Assembly: GCA_017746715.1 (NCBI GenBank)
Contig: JAGHZQ010000053.1
Span: 60,310 to 124,309 of the forward strand
Length of the DNA: 64,000 bases
Reading direction: 5' to 3'
Source: Cyanobacteria bacterium SBLK
GTDB lineage: Bacteria; Cyanobacteriota; Cyanobacteriia; Cyanobacteriales; Spirulinaceae
Of the stretch, positions 50,236 through 59,420 are shown piece after piece. The notes below the pieces were generated by a model. That model saw only the letters and a program-made list of their open reading frames with translations. It was not told the DNA's origin and made no database searches. The position numbers and the translations under genes are program-made. Within the stretch, counting starts at the first letter, position 1; the number at the start of each line of letters is the position of its first letter.

Positions 50236-52628
50236 TATTCATCTAGTTCAATTGCAATACAATCATCGGAATAATCAAAAAGAGTAATAATTTTGTAAAC
50301 TATTTTTACAATATCATTCGCACCCCCTAAGCTGGTTTCAATATAAAGATTAGTCCCAGCAATTTTTTCACTTGAATTGAGTTCATCTTGATTTTTACTG
50401 ACATAGGCTCGAGTGCGTCCCTTCAGGGTCAATAATTTTTCAATGTCTCGCTTATGACGTAAATTAATCAAGGTACAAACAGTAATCAAAAAGTCTCGCC
50501 ACGAGTTGACTTCATAGCAATCGTTTACAAAAGTAAATGCTAGAATTGTTTTTCCTGTATAGTTTTTCTCAAACCATTTTTCATCTGTTTCTACCACTTC
50601 TTCCGGTGCTGTAGGTTCGATTGTAGGATTAGAAGTGGTAGTTTCATTCCCTCCTGTAGAATTTTTATTTGTTTTATCTTCTGTATCTTTTGGATCTTCT
50701 TCTGTATAAAATGGATCATCTATTAAATCGATATTAGGATCGGGATCTTGTTTCCCTATAGGTGGAGGAAAAATATCTCCAGAAGGATCGCTTAAAACTT
50801 CGAGCAATAAATTATTTTTGATTGTTTCTTGTCGAGAAAACTCTAAAATTTCTTCTTCACTTAGTTGGTAATTTTCTCGTTTTTGGTAAATATTATATAA
50901 TTGTTTGATCGGTTGAATTTCCTCGAGTTTTAAATCAACCCACTCCCCTCCAAATTGTTCGACAAGTTGGGTAAGGTAATCATAAGAATCCCAATTCTTC
51001 TTGATCGCCTTATCCTTCGATCGCACGAGACAACCGCGAGTAAGGTCGAAAGTTGAATAATCAATTAATCGAGTCATTCCTGCACCTACAGATAGACCGT
51101 GAGAATGCTGAAGAACAGCAATCCCAATCTTAAATTGTTGACTTTGTTCTGTTCCAATAATCTTGAAATTAATCCAACCGCTATTTTTGTTTTTAGGGGT
51201 TACTTCTGCAATTTCCTGAATCACTAATCCTTCTATTTTTTCACCACTAGGAGTTTCTGTATTAATTTCTTGACCGATTAAACTCTCAAACCCAAATTTC
51301 AAGATTTCGGCAACAAGTTCGCTATCTTCTAAAAATTCCTCATCGACTTCTTCTTTTTCACGCCGTAAAGCCAATTCAAAACGTTCTTGAGGAGTTTGTG
51401 GAAGCACTTCATCTACTTTAAAATGATTTCCACACCATCGGATAGCTTCTCGAACTGTTGGCTTTTGTTTTGCATATTCTCTGAGTTCTTGCTCATCAAA
51501 AGGGTAAATCTCATGAGGTGGCACCAATTTCTTTTTTGTATAAAAAATATTGAGCCAAAGTTTAACTAATTCAACCATTGAATTAGCATCAATAGGTTCG
51601 AGTTCAACAGGTTTTCGTTGGGTATAAGCTGACATTCGTTCGGGAATTCCACCAGGCATTGTATTGACTACATTTCGCCATGTATCGGGTAATGTAACAG
51701 TTAGAATAACAACACCTTTACCAAGTTTAAATTGATAGAGTGTGTCGTAAAGAGATTTAGCGAGAAGAGCAATGACTTGAGAGGTTAATAAACCTGCGGT
51801 ATTAGTCTTATCTCGCTGAGTCTCAATTTCATCAAAGCAGATAATTACTGAATGATAATAGCCAACGATATTGAGTATTTTTTGTACAGTTCCTAATGCC
51901 TCGGATTCGCGATCTTGATTGCTTTTTTCTGTATTCGCAGGTAGACTCAAAAATTTTGCATGAGAACCTTCAATCTCATCTCCTGCCAGCCATTTAACAG
52001 CATAACTTGAGTATTTTTCTGAAAGCGTCCAAAGAATTGCTCGCAGAATATAAGGATCGGTGTTTTTGTGAATTTGTCCCAGCTTTTGTAGAAGTACATC
52101 TACTAAATTTTTTCCTTTCTTTAAGTTATCCTGATAAGCTGTATCAAATTGATTAATTAACACTTTAGGCGTTCTGGGAGTTTTCACAATTCCATTGACC
52201 ATCGCTGTAGCAATTTCTTGCCATTGTGTTACTTCCTGACTGCCCAGATTGGCAAAACTATCAACAACACTTTGTTGGAATTGATAATTAATCAAATCCA
52301 AGTCAGTGTAAGTCATAACATTGGCATAAATAAAACTGGTTTCTCCTCTCTGTTTTCCTTGATAACAAACACGCTTAAGTAAATGTGTTTTGCCTTCTCC
52401 TTGCTGTGCTGTCACAACAATTGAAGTCACTTTATCCAATTCACCATTTTTAACTTGTTCTAATGCTTGCAAAACCGTATCAGAAGCATGAGCATTGAAA
52501 CTAGAAACATCAGGAAATTTGATATCCCAAACATTTTGCTTGCGAACAATTCCCGCTTGAGCAAAAATGTTTTGACCTTGAATTGCCCCATGAACTGCTT
52601 CTAAAGGAGAATGTGTTGTGTGTTCCAT
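50235..52628 (-). CDS. Large P-loop ATPase of a nuclease operon
   Basis: 797 residues. N-terminal ATPase with Walker A AQQGEGKT (74-81) and Walker B 'VIICFDEIE' (261-269), of a DnaA/KAP-like type. Its middle (about 430-650) has no family I can name. Residues 650-690 are a low-complexity acidic/Asn-Thr linker. The last 115 residues ('FTFVNDCYEVNSWRDFLITVCTLINLRHKRDIEKLL' and 'GTNLYIETSLGGANDIVKIVYKIITLF') look like a domain I have seen at the ends of restriction and HNH-type proteins. It lies 49 nt after the winged-helix gene and overlaps the nuclease gene by 1 nt. Probable motor or switch of the operon. Confidence 0.75.
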   Translation of the reverse strand: MEHTTHSPLEAVHGAIQGQNIFAQAGIVRKQNVWDIKFPDVSSFNAHASDTVLQALEQVKNGELDKVTSIVVTAQQGEGKTHLLKRVCYQGKQRGETSFIYANVMTYTDLDLINYQFQQSVVDSFANLGSQEVTQWQEIATAMVNGIVKTPRTPKVLINQFDTAYQDNLKKGKNLVDVLLQKLGQIHKNTDPYILRAILWTLSEKYSSYAVKWLAGDEIEGSHAKFLSLPANTEKSNQDRESEALGTVQKILNIVGYYHSVIICFDEIETQRDKTNTAGLLTSQVIALLAKSLYDTLYQFKLGKGVVILTVTLPDTWRNVVNTMPGGIPERMSAYTQRKPVELEPIDANSMVELVKLWLNIFYTKKKLVPPHEIYPFDEQELREYAKQKPTVREAIRWCGNHFKVDEVLPQTPQERFELALRREKEEVDEEFLEDSELVAEILKFGFESLIGQEINTETPSGEKIEGLVIQEIAEVTPKNKNSGWINFKIIGTEQSQQFKIGIAVLQHSHGLSVGAGMTRLIDYSTFDLTRGCLVRSKDKAIKKNWDSYDYLTQLVEQFGGEWVDLKLEEIQPIKQLYNIYQKRENYQLSEEEILEFSRQETIKNNLLLEVLSDPSGDIFPPPIGKQDPDPNIDLIDDPFYTEEDPKDTEDKTNKNSTGGNETTTSNPTIEPTAPEEVVETDEKWFEKNYTGKTILAFTFVNDCYEVNSWRDFLITVCTLINLRHKRDIEKLLTLKGRTRAYVSKNQDELNSSEKIAGTNLYIETSLGGANDIVKIVYKIITLFDYSDDCIAIELDE

Positions 52629-52677
52629 CGTAACTTCGCGAAATAATTGAATATAAAGAAAGCAATTTTAGAAAGAT

Positions 52678-53346
52678 TTAAGAATTCAGGTGTTTGACAT
52701 AATAGCGGAAATCACCACTAGGAAGGGTTAGAGAATCTTCTCGTTTTTCGGGGGTAATATCTGGCATTTCTCCTACCATTAGCCTTACGATGTCATTGGC
52801 CTGCATTTCTACCAACCAATCATTGAACTGCGATCGCGCCACTGTTTCCCCTAGTTCTCGACGAAGCTGATATATTGGGACTAAATGCCCCAAATTGTAA
52901 TCTTTGTTTAAGCGATGATAGGTTTCTAAAAGCATTTCCTTGAATCCGTCGTAAGACTCAATCTGAGGTGCGGGAGGTGGAGTCAGACTCGGGGTAATCG
53001 CAACATCCCCCATATTGCGAATCCACTTCAAGAGTGCGTTAGGAACTTTTGTGCCAACTTGAGGTCCCTCAAATTTAAAATCGGGCTTTGCGAGTCTTTC
53101 TTTTAAGATTTGTAAACCTTGTTGAGTCAGCGAAACCTTTTCCGATCGCCCTTTTTTTGTCATTGCGATCGCCCCTAATTCTTGTAACTCCTCAAAGATA
53201 GGCTGGTAATCCTTAGATTTTTCGCGACTTTTGACTATTCTCTTATGGAGTTCGCCTCTTTTGACCGTGTTTTTCAGACCCTCTAAGTCCCAGAGAAATA
53301 AGAGCAAGCGAGTTTTAGCATTTTCTGCTTGAGGAAGATTTAGCAT
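52678..53346 (-). CDS. Winged-helix protein heading the nuclease operon
   Basis: 222 residues. Residues 8-85 form a winged helix ('LLLFLWDLEGLKNTVKRGELHKRIV' and 'LGAIAMTKKGRSEKVSLTQQGLQILKERL'). A short proline stretch (SLTPPPAPQ, about 119-127) separates a second helical domain, 'GFKEMLLETYHRLNKDYNLGHLVPIYQLRREL' and 'FNDWLVEMQANDIVRLMVGEMPDIT', itself winged-helix-like. It could be the DNA-recognition part or the regulator of the operon. Transcription starts from the 194-bp gap before ispF. Confidence 0.65.
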   Translation of the reverse strand: MLNLPQAENAKTRLLLFLWDLEGLKNTVKRGELHKRIVKSREKSKDYQPIFEELQELGAIAMTKKGRSEKVSLTQQGLQILKERLAKPDFKFEGPQVGTKVPNALLKWIRNMGDVAITPSLTPPPAPQIESYDGFKEMLLETYHRLNKDYNLGHLVPIYQLRRELGETVARSQFNDWLVEMQANDIVRLMVGEMPDITPEKREDSLTLPSGDFRYYVKHLNS

Positions 53347-53539
53347 ATTTGTACTTCTGTTGAGTTCCTAATCGCAAATTGTCAGGCAATGATTTACCTA
53401 TCATAGTCTCTTACTCAACCAGAGGACAACTTTGTGTTCAAGTAGATTTCTCCCATATCACAGATCTCTGTATTTTTAAAAATACGATCGCTATTTTAAA
53501 TTTCTTCTCACAGGCAATATCTCTCAGCAAGAGAAGTCT

Positions 53540-54019
53540 TTATCGCTTTACCAATAAAGCCACTGCGTACACTGCGATACCCTGTTCTTGTCCTACTGCA
53601 TCCAACTTTTCATTCGTGGTTGCCTTAATGCTAATGCGATCGCTCTCAATATTTAAAGTTTTTGCTAAAGTTTCGCGCATCTTTCGTAAATGAGGTTTCA
53701 TCTTCGGACGTTCGGCGATCGCCGTCGCGTCAATATTGCCCACTTGCCAACCTTTAGAGAGAATTATCTCATTAACTTTCTCTAACAAAACCAAACTATT
53801 TGCGCCTTTCCATTGGGGATCGGAAGGGGGAAAATAATGGCCGATATCGCCCAACGCTAATGCTCCTAACATGGCATCCATAATCGCATGAGTTAGTGCA
53901 TCGGCATCGCTATGTCCCAATAAACCCAACTCGTGAGGAATTTCTACCCCTCCTAAAATTAATGCCCGTCCGGTGACGAGTTTATGGATATCATATCCAT
54001 TGCCTATGCGAATATTCAT
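53540..54019 (-). CDS. ispF: 2-C-methyl-D-erythritol 2,4-cyclodiphosphate synthase
   Basis: Fifth enzyme of the MEP path to isoprenoids; makes the cyclic diphosphate. 159 residues from ATG 54017-54019 (MNIRIGNGYDIHKLV); an upstream frame from 54124 is rejected. Metal ligands Asp9-x-His11 (GYDIH) and His43 (LLGHSDADAL) are present, plus 'ALGDIGHYFPPSDPQWKG' and the terminal 'ATTNEKLDAVGQEQGIAVYAVALL'. Typical length. Complete. Confidence 0.96.
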   Translation of the reverse strand: MNIRIGNGYDIHKLVTGRALILGGVEIPHELGLLGHSDADALTHAIMDAMLGALALGDIGHYFPPSDPQWKGANSLVLLEKVNEIILSKGWQVGNIDATAIAERPKMKPHLRKMRETLAKTLNIESDRISIKATTNEKLDAVGQEQGIAVYAVALLVKR

Positions 54020-54099
54020 GATTTTATTATTTGTTGTTTGTTGGTTTTTATCCTTCCTAACCCCCCTTTGTAAGGGTGGAAAAGAGTGGGTTTTTACTT

Positions 54100-54285
54100 T
54101 TACTTTTTCTGCCGATCTCGCCATAATAATAAACCCCCTAACGCGATCGGCGGAAGGGAAACCGCGATCGCTGCATTAAGAGAAGTTGGGGCGATCGCAA
54201 AATAAGGCGCAACATATTTAATCAAGGCCGAAACGAGCGCCGAAAGCAAGAGAATTTTTAACAAAAAAAGAATTTGACTTTGCAT
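54100..54285 (-). CDS. Small two-helix membrane protein
   Basis: 61 residues, two hydrophobic helices (about 5-28 and 36-54) with a basic end (WRDRQKK). It resembles short membrane proteins kept next to housekeeping genes in cyanobacteria ('LIKYVAPYFAIAPT'), function unknown. Its start is only 7 nt from the end of the heptamer array that also forms the end of lipA. Confidence 0.62.
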   Translation of the reverse strand: MQSQILFLLKILLLSALVSALIKYVAPYFAIAPTSLNAAIAVSLPPIALGGLLLWRDRQKK

Positions 54286-54291
54286 AACCCT

Positions 54292-54335
54292 CTATCAACT
54301 ATCAATTATCAACTATCAATTATCAACTATCAATT
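54292..54335. repeat. Heptamer array overlapping the 3' end of lipA
   Basis: Six CTATCAA/TTATCAA units. On the minus strand the last lipA codons (Ile-Asp-Ser-stop) are read from the array, so it invades the coding end of the gene. Confidence 0.88.
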
Positions 54336-55378
54336 CCCGCATGATAGGAACTGCGAACCAACGGACCCGAACGAACATGAGAAAATCCGCAAGAACGGGC
54401 AATTTTCCCCAAGCGATCGAATTCTGCTGGAGTCCAATATTTACGGACGGGTAAATGCTCCAAAGACGGGCGCATATACTGCCCCAAGGTGAGGCGATCG
54501 CACCCCACTTCTCGCAAATCCTTCATTGCTTGCACGATTTCCGCCTCTGTTTCCCCATGACCCAACATTAAACCCGATTTTGTGGCGATTGCGGCATCGA
54601 TTTCTTTGACCCAGCGCAATACTCTCAAAGAGCGATCGTACTTTGCTCCTCGACGCACCGGATCTTGCAATCGCTCCACCGTCTCGATATTGTGATTGTA
54701 ACAAGCCGGTTTGGCTGCTACAACCCGCGCAACTCGTTCCTGTTGTGTCCTTTCTCCGCCTTTCCCTCCCCAAAAATCCGGCGTAAGTACCTCAATTTGC
54801 GTCCCTGGGTTGAGTTGGCGAATGGCGGTTATCGTTTTGACAAACCACCCCGATCCCCCGTCGGGAAGATCGTCTCGCGCAACTGAAGTGAGAACCGCAT
54901 AGCGCAACCCCAATAATTTTATCGCCTCGGCCACCTTCCTCGGTTCTTCAGGATCTAAAGGCATGGGTGCATGACCTTTATCGACTTGACAAAATGCACA
55001 AGCACGAGTACAAGTTCGCCCCATTAACAAAAACGTTGCCGTTTTTTGAGCGTAACATTCGCCTCGGTTGGGACATCGCCCCTCCTCGCAAATCGTGTGG
55101 ATCTGTCGCTGCTTAATAATTCTTTGTACGGTGGAAATTTCTCCAGCTTTTCCCAAAGGACGGCGCAACCAAGTTGGAAGAGAAGTAATTTCCTCTCGCC
55201 ACAATTTAACCATGGCGGGAACTTCAGGGCGATCGGGCATGGGCATCAAATTCGCGTCTATCATTGCTTTCATTGTAAACGTCCGAGGGCGCTCATCTTG
55301 TGGCAGAATATTGTCTTTAGCGCGATGTTCGAACATTCGCGATGCACCCTTTTCCCATCGGCTAAACTGAGTTAACAT
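54323..55378 (-). CDS. lipA: Lipoyl synthase
   Basis: Radical-SAM enzyme that inserts two sulfurs into octanoyl chains to make lipoate. 351 residues as drawn; the true start may be an internal Met (MPMPDRPEVP at 45, or MVKLWREEITSLP at 56). Auxiliary cluster motif 'CEEGRCPNRGEC' and radical-SAM motif 'CTRACAFC' are intact; 'NHNIETVERLQDPVRRGAKYDRSL' and 'SGLMLGHGETEAE' are standard. It is the cyanobacterial second-type LipA that starts near 'LPTWLRRPLGKA'. Its last three codons and stop lie in a heptamer repeat. Confidence 0.93.
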   Translation of the reverse strand: MLTQFSRWEKGASRMFEHRAKDNILPQDERPRTFTMKAMIDANLMPMPDRPEVPAMVKLWREEITSLPTWLRRPLGKAGEISTVQRIIKQRQIHTICEEGRCPNRGECYAQKTATFLLMGRTCTRACAFCQVDKGHAPMPLDPEEPRKVAEAIKLLGLRYAVLTSVARDDLPDGGSGWFVKTITAIRQLNPGTQIEVLTPDFWGGKGGERTQQERVARVVAAKPACYNHNIETVERLQDPVRRGAKYDRSLRVLRWVKEIDAAIATKSGLMLGHGETEAEIVQAMKDLREVGCDRLTLGQYMRPSLEHLPVRKYWTPAEFDRLGKIARSCGFSHVRSGPLVRSSYHAGIDS

Positions 55379-55416
55379 CAGTTTGTCTGCTTTATTCGCC
55401 TCTCAAGGAGTCAGTT

Positions 55417-55998
55417 GTGGCCAGTCAAAAGATCCTCGTTATTGATGACAGCCGGGTTATCCGACGCATGGTTAAAGATATGCTCCCTGCGGGTAACGTG
55501 GAAGTAATTGAAGCGAAAGATGGAAAGGAAGGGTTAGAAAAACTCCGCGAGTCTCGTCCGACTTTAATCATGCTGGATTTTTTGCTCCCGAAAAAAAGCG
55601 GTTGGGAAGTTTACCAAGAAATTCAGAAGGATGCAAGTTTGCGCTACATTCCCCTCATGTTAATGTCGGGACGAAAAGAAGAAGTAACAGAAAAATTACC
55701 CGAACCTTTTGCGTATTTCGCCTTTGTCGAAAAGCCTTTTGAGAAAAAACAATTGGCCTCGGCAATCAAAGAGGCTATGCAAAAGGCCAAGCAACATAAG
55801 AAAGATAAACCGGCAACCGATGAGTCGCAACCTATTGCCGCAGCATCTTCACCTCAAGGGACCGCACCCAGAGCGGCGGTTTCCAATGCAGAAATCGAAG
55901 ATATGAAACTCCGCATGGCGAAGATGCAAAAGGAAATCGATACGCTCAAACAACAAATGACCAAGCTCATTACTTTCATTAAACAAAAACTAAAGTAG
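55417..55998 (+). CDS. CheY-like response regulator with coiled-coil tail
   Basis: 193 residues from a GTG start with AAGGAG upstream. Residues 4-125 are a receiver: acidic pair 'VIDDS', phospho-Asp in 'LIMLDFLLP', Thr/Ser and Lys in 'LMLMSGRKEE' and 'FVEKPFEKK'. An Ala/Pro-rich linker follows, and the last 40 residues are a heptad coiled coil ('IEDMKLRMAKMQKEIDTLKQQMTKLITFIKQKL'). No DNA-binding domain, so output is by protein contact. A strong terminator closes the gene. Confidence 0.9.
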   Translation: MASQKILVIDDSRVIRRMVKDMLPAGNVEVIEAKDGKEGLEKLRESRPTLIMLDFLLPKKSGWEVYQEIQKDASLRYIPLMLMSGRKEEVTEKLPEPFAYFAFVEKPFEKKQLASAIKEAMQKAKQHKKDKPATDESQPIAAASSPQGTAPRAAVSNAEIEDMKLRMAKMQKEIDTLKQQMTKLITFIKQKLK

Positions 55999-56024
55999 CC
56001 ATCACCATTTACCACCTCATCAGA

Positions 56025-56075
56025 GGATGAGTCAATTAAAAGGGTCATTTATCTTTTAATTGACTCATCCTTTTT
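56025..56075 (+). terminator. Strong intrinsic terminator after the response regulator
   Basis: Perfect 18-bp stem (56025-56042 with 56053-56070), 10-nt loop, then TTTTT. Confidence 0.95.
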
Positions 56076-56126
56076 CGCGCTATAATAAAACTTTACAAAT
56101 CTTAAATTCTTTTAATCAATTGCTCT

Positions 56127-56540
56127 ATGTTACCCCAATCTCACTCTTTACCTGCAATTAGTACCGCAATTTTGCTGACGACTTTTTTTGCGATCGCCCT
56201 CGGCTTTGTTTTTAAAGATATGTTGGAATATCAAGTTGACTTCTGGGCAAAAAATCGCCAAACTCAAGTCAAGATCGACTACAAAAAGCCCCAACTCTTT
56301 ATCGCTTATTTGGGACTGACTTTTTTTCTGACCTTGTTTGTCGGAGAATGCCTTTCTGTATTTAAAATTGGTTATTTATTTGCCAGTGGTTTAGCACTTG
56401 TCGTTGTCTTGCCTACAGCACTTCTGATGTGGGTGCAACTGGGTTCGATGTTAGAATTACTTTCGCGAGGAGGTTCGGAGGCAATTGCGATCGATACTTA
56501 TTTGGAAGAAAAAATCGCGAGTGCAACTGCGGAAAAATAA
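56127..56540 (+). CDS. Small integral membrane protein
   Basis: 137 residues with hydrophobic segments at about 10-30, 60-78 and 82-103; the stretch 'VFKDMLEYQVDFWAKNRQTQVKIDYKKPQ' lies on one side of the membrane and the tail 'GGSEAIAIDTYLEEKIAS' on the other. No family recognised beyond a general resemblance to cyanobacterial hypothetical membrane proteins. It has its own start region between a terminator and kptA. Confidence 0.6.
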   Translation: MLPQSHSLPAISTAILLTTFFAIALGFVFKDMLEYQVDFWAKNRQTQVKIDYKKPQLFIAYLGLTFFLTLFVGECLSVFKIGYLFASGLALVVVLPTALLMWVQLGSMLELLSRGGSEAIAIDTYLEEKIASATAEK

Positions 56541-56625
56541 TCGTCACCCATCAATTTTGTCTGGCGATGTCGTTCCCTTCTTGGTTGTATTATAATGTAA
56601 TACGATCTTAGAGAAGGGAACAATC

Positions 56626-57174
56626 GTGTTAAGCGAATCTCGTTTGCGGAAAATTAGCAAATATTTAAGCTATCATCTACGACATCGACCTGACGAATTG
56701 GGTTTGGAACTCGAAGTGGGAGGGTGGGTGGAAGTTCCGCGACTCCTTGCTGCTTGTCGTCAAAAAAAATTCTCGATTCAACCCGTTGAATTAGAAGAAG
56801 TCGTCCGTCGTAACGACAAAAAGCGCTTTTCTTTCAACGAAGATGGCAGTAAAATTCGAGCCAATCAGGGCCATAGCATCGAAATCGACCTGCAACTAGA
56901 ACCCCAGACCCCTCCCGATGTACTCTATCACGGTACGGGACATCCAGCCGTCCCCTCCATTCTCAAAGAAGGATTGGTAAAAATGTCTCGCCATCACGTT
57001 CATTTATCTGGCGATCGCTCAACCGCAAAGAAAGTCGGTCAGCGTCACGGAAAACCCGTTATTTTTCAAATTGATACCGAGGCCATGCAAAAAGCCGGTT
57101 ATTTATTTTATCTTTCCGCAAATGGCGTTTGGCTCGTCGATCGCGTTCCACCAGAATATTTAACCCAATTGTAA
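56626..57174 (+). CDS. kptA: RNA 2'-phosphotransferase (Tpt1/KptA)
   Basis: Removes an internal 2'-phosphate from RNA using NAD+; its bacterial substrate is unclear. 182 residues from a GTG with GAAGGGA upstream. Key features are 'KYLSYHLRHRPDELGLELEVGGWV' (Arg-His of the active site), 'VLYHGTGHPAVPSILKEGL', 'SRHHVHLSGDRSTAKKVGQRHGKPVI', and 'SANGVWLVDRVPPEYL'. Complete and typical in length. It is followed 20 nt later by an AAA ATPase gene on the same strand, so an operon is likely. Confidence 0.93.
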   Translation: MLSESRLRKISKYLSYHLRHRPDELGLELEVGGWVEVPRLLAACRQKKFSIQPVELEEVVRRNDKKRFSFNEDGSKIRANQGHSIEIDLQLEPQTPPDVLYHGTGHPAVPSILKEGLVKMSRHHVHLSGDRSTAKKVGQRHGKPVIFQIDTEAMQKAGYLFYLSANGVWLVDRVPPEYLTQL

Positions 57175-57194
57175 AATTTTTAACTGAAAAGAAT

Positions 57195-58397
57195 ATGTCT
57201 TCTGGATACTGGCAAGAGGAGAATAATTACAATACTCCCCAACAGAGTCAAGGTTTATTGGGAGCGGGATGGCGACCCTTAGAGCGAAATTTTGACCTCA
57301 AATATTTCTCTTATTTAGTTCAAAACGATCCTTGGGAAGTGGTGCAAAAAACCTTAGATTGTGCCAGCGATTTTGCCGATGCAGTGGGACGCAATGATTA
57401 TGCGTGGTGGGCCAATATTCTCAACTTATTTTCGGAAAAAACCCAAGGACAATTTAACGAATTTTGGGAATATATTACTCCTGCTCCTCCGTTTCCCGAC
57501 AATCGCAACGGGGAAGTTTTATGCGTGGAAACTCCTGTCGTACAAATGGTCAATCGCCATAGCATTCCCATCGATTTTGCACTCAATCGCCTGCAAGAAA
57601 TTACCCTATTTAAAATCTTAGATTTGTTGGGCAGACCGGATACAATTCTGCAATATTATTTCGATCGCTATTTTTATTATCCTGTCGATCGCTTTGTCAA
57701 TTGGGAGCGCTTGGATGTTTTGGGGACGATTTATGTTTACTGGAAGGAATATAAGGTTTGGCTGGAGATTTATTCTTATGAAAGAGGAAAGCGAACTTAT
57801 AGTTTAATTGCCAAAGATATTACGCCTTTAGTGAATAAAGCCACTTATAATTTAGCTGTCGTTCTCAGTGGCTATCAAAGCCGAGTAGGACAGGTGCAAA
57901 GCGAATATCCCATTCGTTCCTTTCCCCAAGATATTCAAAATTTTACCGATAAAGTGCAAGAAGAAATTATGAATCGCGATCGCTTGGCGATCTTATTGCA
58001 GGGAGAACCGGGAACGGGAAAAACCGCATGGACGCAAGCCGTTGCTAAAGAAATTTTAGTGCCATTGGGGTATGCAATTTTTATTCTCGACCACGATGCG
58101 ATCGAGCATTTCGTTCCTCCCAGTTATTTAGAGCGAATTTGTTTAATTGTCAATGAAGCCGACAATTTGGCACAGGATCGTAGTAGTTTACCCGCTCAAA
58201 ATAGTAACAAAACCGAGCATATTTTAAGTTTATTGGATGGAACGCTATATCGCAGCGTCATCGACGAATCCCACAGTCAAAACCAACAAAAATTAGTCGT
58301 TCTTTTAACCTGTAATACCACCCAACGCCTCGATCCGGCAGTCCTTCGCAAAGGACGTATCGATTTAATTGGGGAATTCCTCCATAAATTTGTTTAA
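57195..58397 (+). CDS. AAA-type ATPase downstream of kptA
   Basis: 400 residues from ATG 57195; a longer frame starting inside kptA is rejected. The first 260 residues have no domain I can name and contain many aromatic residues. The C-terminal AAA part has Walker A GEPGTGKT (about 278-285), a Walker B-like 'ICLIVNEAD' in which the first acidic residue is Asn (usual hhhhDE), sensor 1 'LLTCNTT' and the arginine segment 'LDPAVLRKGRID'. It looks like a proteasome-ATPase-style or Rubisco-activase-like remodeller. Linked to kptA by a 20-nt gap. Confidence 0.72.
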   Translation: MSSGYWQEENNYNTPQQSQGLLGAGWRPLERNFDLKYFSYLVQNDPWEVVQKTLDCASDFADAVGRNDYAWWANILNLFSEKTQGQFNEFWEYITPAPPFPDNRNGEVLCVETPVVQMVNRHSIPIDFALNRLQEITLFKILDLLGRPDTILQYYFDRYFYYPVDRFVNWERLDVLGTIYVYWKEYKVWLEIYSYERGKRTYSLIAKDITPLVNKATYNLAVVLSGYQSRVGQVQSEYPIRSFPQDIQNFTDKVQEEIMNRDRLAILLQGEPGTGKTAWTQAVAKEILVPLGYAIFILDHDAIEHFVPPSYLERICLIVNEADNLAQDRSSLPAQNSNKTEHILSLLDGTLYRSVIDESHSQNQQKLVVLLTCNTTQRLDPAVLRKGRIDLIGEFLHKFV

Positions 58398-58571
58398 TTA
58401 GCGATCGCTTTGCTTTTGATATTGAGATGATTGAGCAGTGCGATCGCCAGCAACAAAGAACCGATCGCTCTCCCAGTTGAAAAAAGAAAATTGACCCTTG
58501 ACAGAGGTTGAAAAATCCTTCATTCTGTATAATGGGGTCAAACGTATCGAACTTTTCTCATTCTGAGGCTA

Positions 58572-59420
58572 ATGGTACAGCAACTCCAACCCCCATCGAT
58601 TGAAGACGAACTCCTTTATCCCGAAAGCGACGGTAAACCTTTGGCTGATAATACCATTCAATTTCGACTCATTACCACCATTCAAGGGGGTTTGGATGCC
58701 CTGTTTCAGGACAGGGAAGATGTTTTTGTAGCGGGGGATTTGCTTTGGTATCCACGGAAACTTTCTCCTCAACAAGTCCGCAACAAAGAAAAACCCCCTC
58801 AACAAGCTCCTGATGTGATGGTGGTTTTTGGCAGACCGAAAGAGGATAGACGTTCTTATCGGCAGTGGGAAGAAGGAGATATTGCTCCTCAAGTGGCTTT
58901 TGAGATTCTCTCGAAGAGCAATAAGAAAAAGGAGATGGAGGATAAGTTTTATTTTTATCAAAAGCATGGCATTGAGGAATATTACCTATACGATCCGAAA
59001 AAGAATCGCTTGCAAGGATGGTTGAGACGAGGAGAGAAGTTAGAAGAGATAGCCATGATGGAAGGTTGGAGGAGTCCGCGTTTGGGGATAAAATTCAGCA
59101 CCAGTGAAGAGAACTTGCAATTGTTTTATCCCAATGGCGATCGCTTTGCATCTTATGTTGAGATTGTCGAACAACGCGATCGCGAACGTTTGGAAAAGGA
59201 ACTCGAAAAACAAAGGGCAAATTTGGCTGAAAACGAATGCGATCGCGAACGTTTGGAAAAACAACAAGAAAAACAACGCGCCGATCGCCAGCAACAAAGA
59301 GCGATTTTAGCTGAAGACGAACGCGATCGCCAGCAACAAAGGGCCGATCGCGCCGAGTCCGATTTACAAGCGTTACTTAAAAAGTTACAAAAGTTAGATA
59401 TTGATATTGATGCTCTTTGA
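58572..59420 (+). CDS. Uma2-family (DUF820) nuclease-like protein with coiled-coil tail
   Basis: 282 residues. Residues 1-190 are Uma2/DUF820, a PD-(D/E)XK-like family very common in cyanobacteria: 'VFVAGDLLWYP', 'APDVMVVFGRPKEDRRSYRQWEEG' (Asp), and 'PQVAFEILSKSNKKKEMEDKFYFYQKHGIEEYYLYDP' (Glu, Lys). The remaining 85 residues are a charged coiled coil rich in Arg-Glu-Gln (repeats of DRQQQRA, and DRERLEK). Function of Uma2 proteins is unknown; nuclease activity is inferred from fold only. The tail is encoded partly by repeated HIP1-like GCGATCGC. Confidence 0.85.
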   Translation: MVQQLQPPSIEDELLYPESDGKPLADNTIQFRLITTIQGGLDALFQDREDVFVAGDLLWYPRKLSPQQVRNKEKPPQQAPDVMVVFGRPKEDRRSYRQWEEGDIAPQVAFEILSKSNKKKEMEDKFYFYQKHGIEEYYLYDPKKNRLQGWLRRGEKLEEIAMMEGWRSPRLGIKFSTSEENLQLFYPNGDRFASYVEIVEQRDRERLEKELEKQRANLAENECDRERLEKQQEKQRADRQQQRAILAEDERDRQQQRADRAESDLQALLKKLQKLDIDIDAL

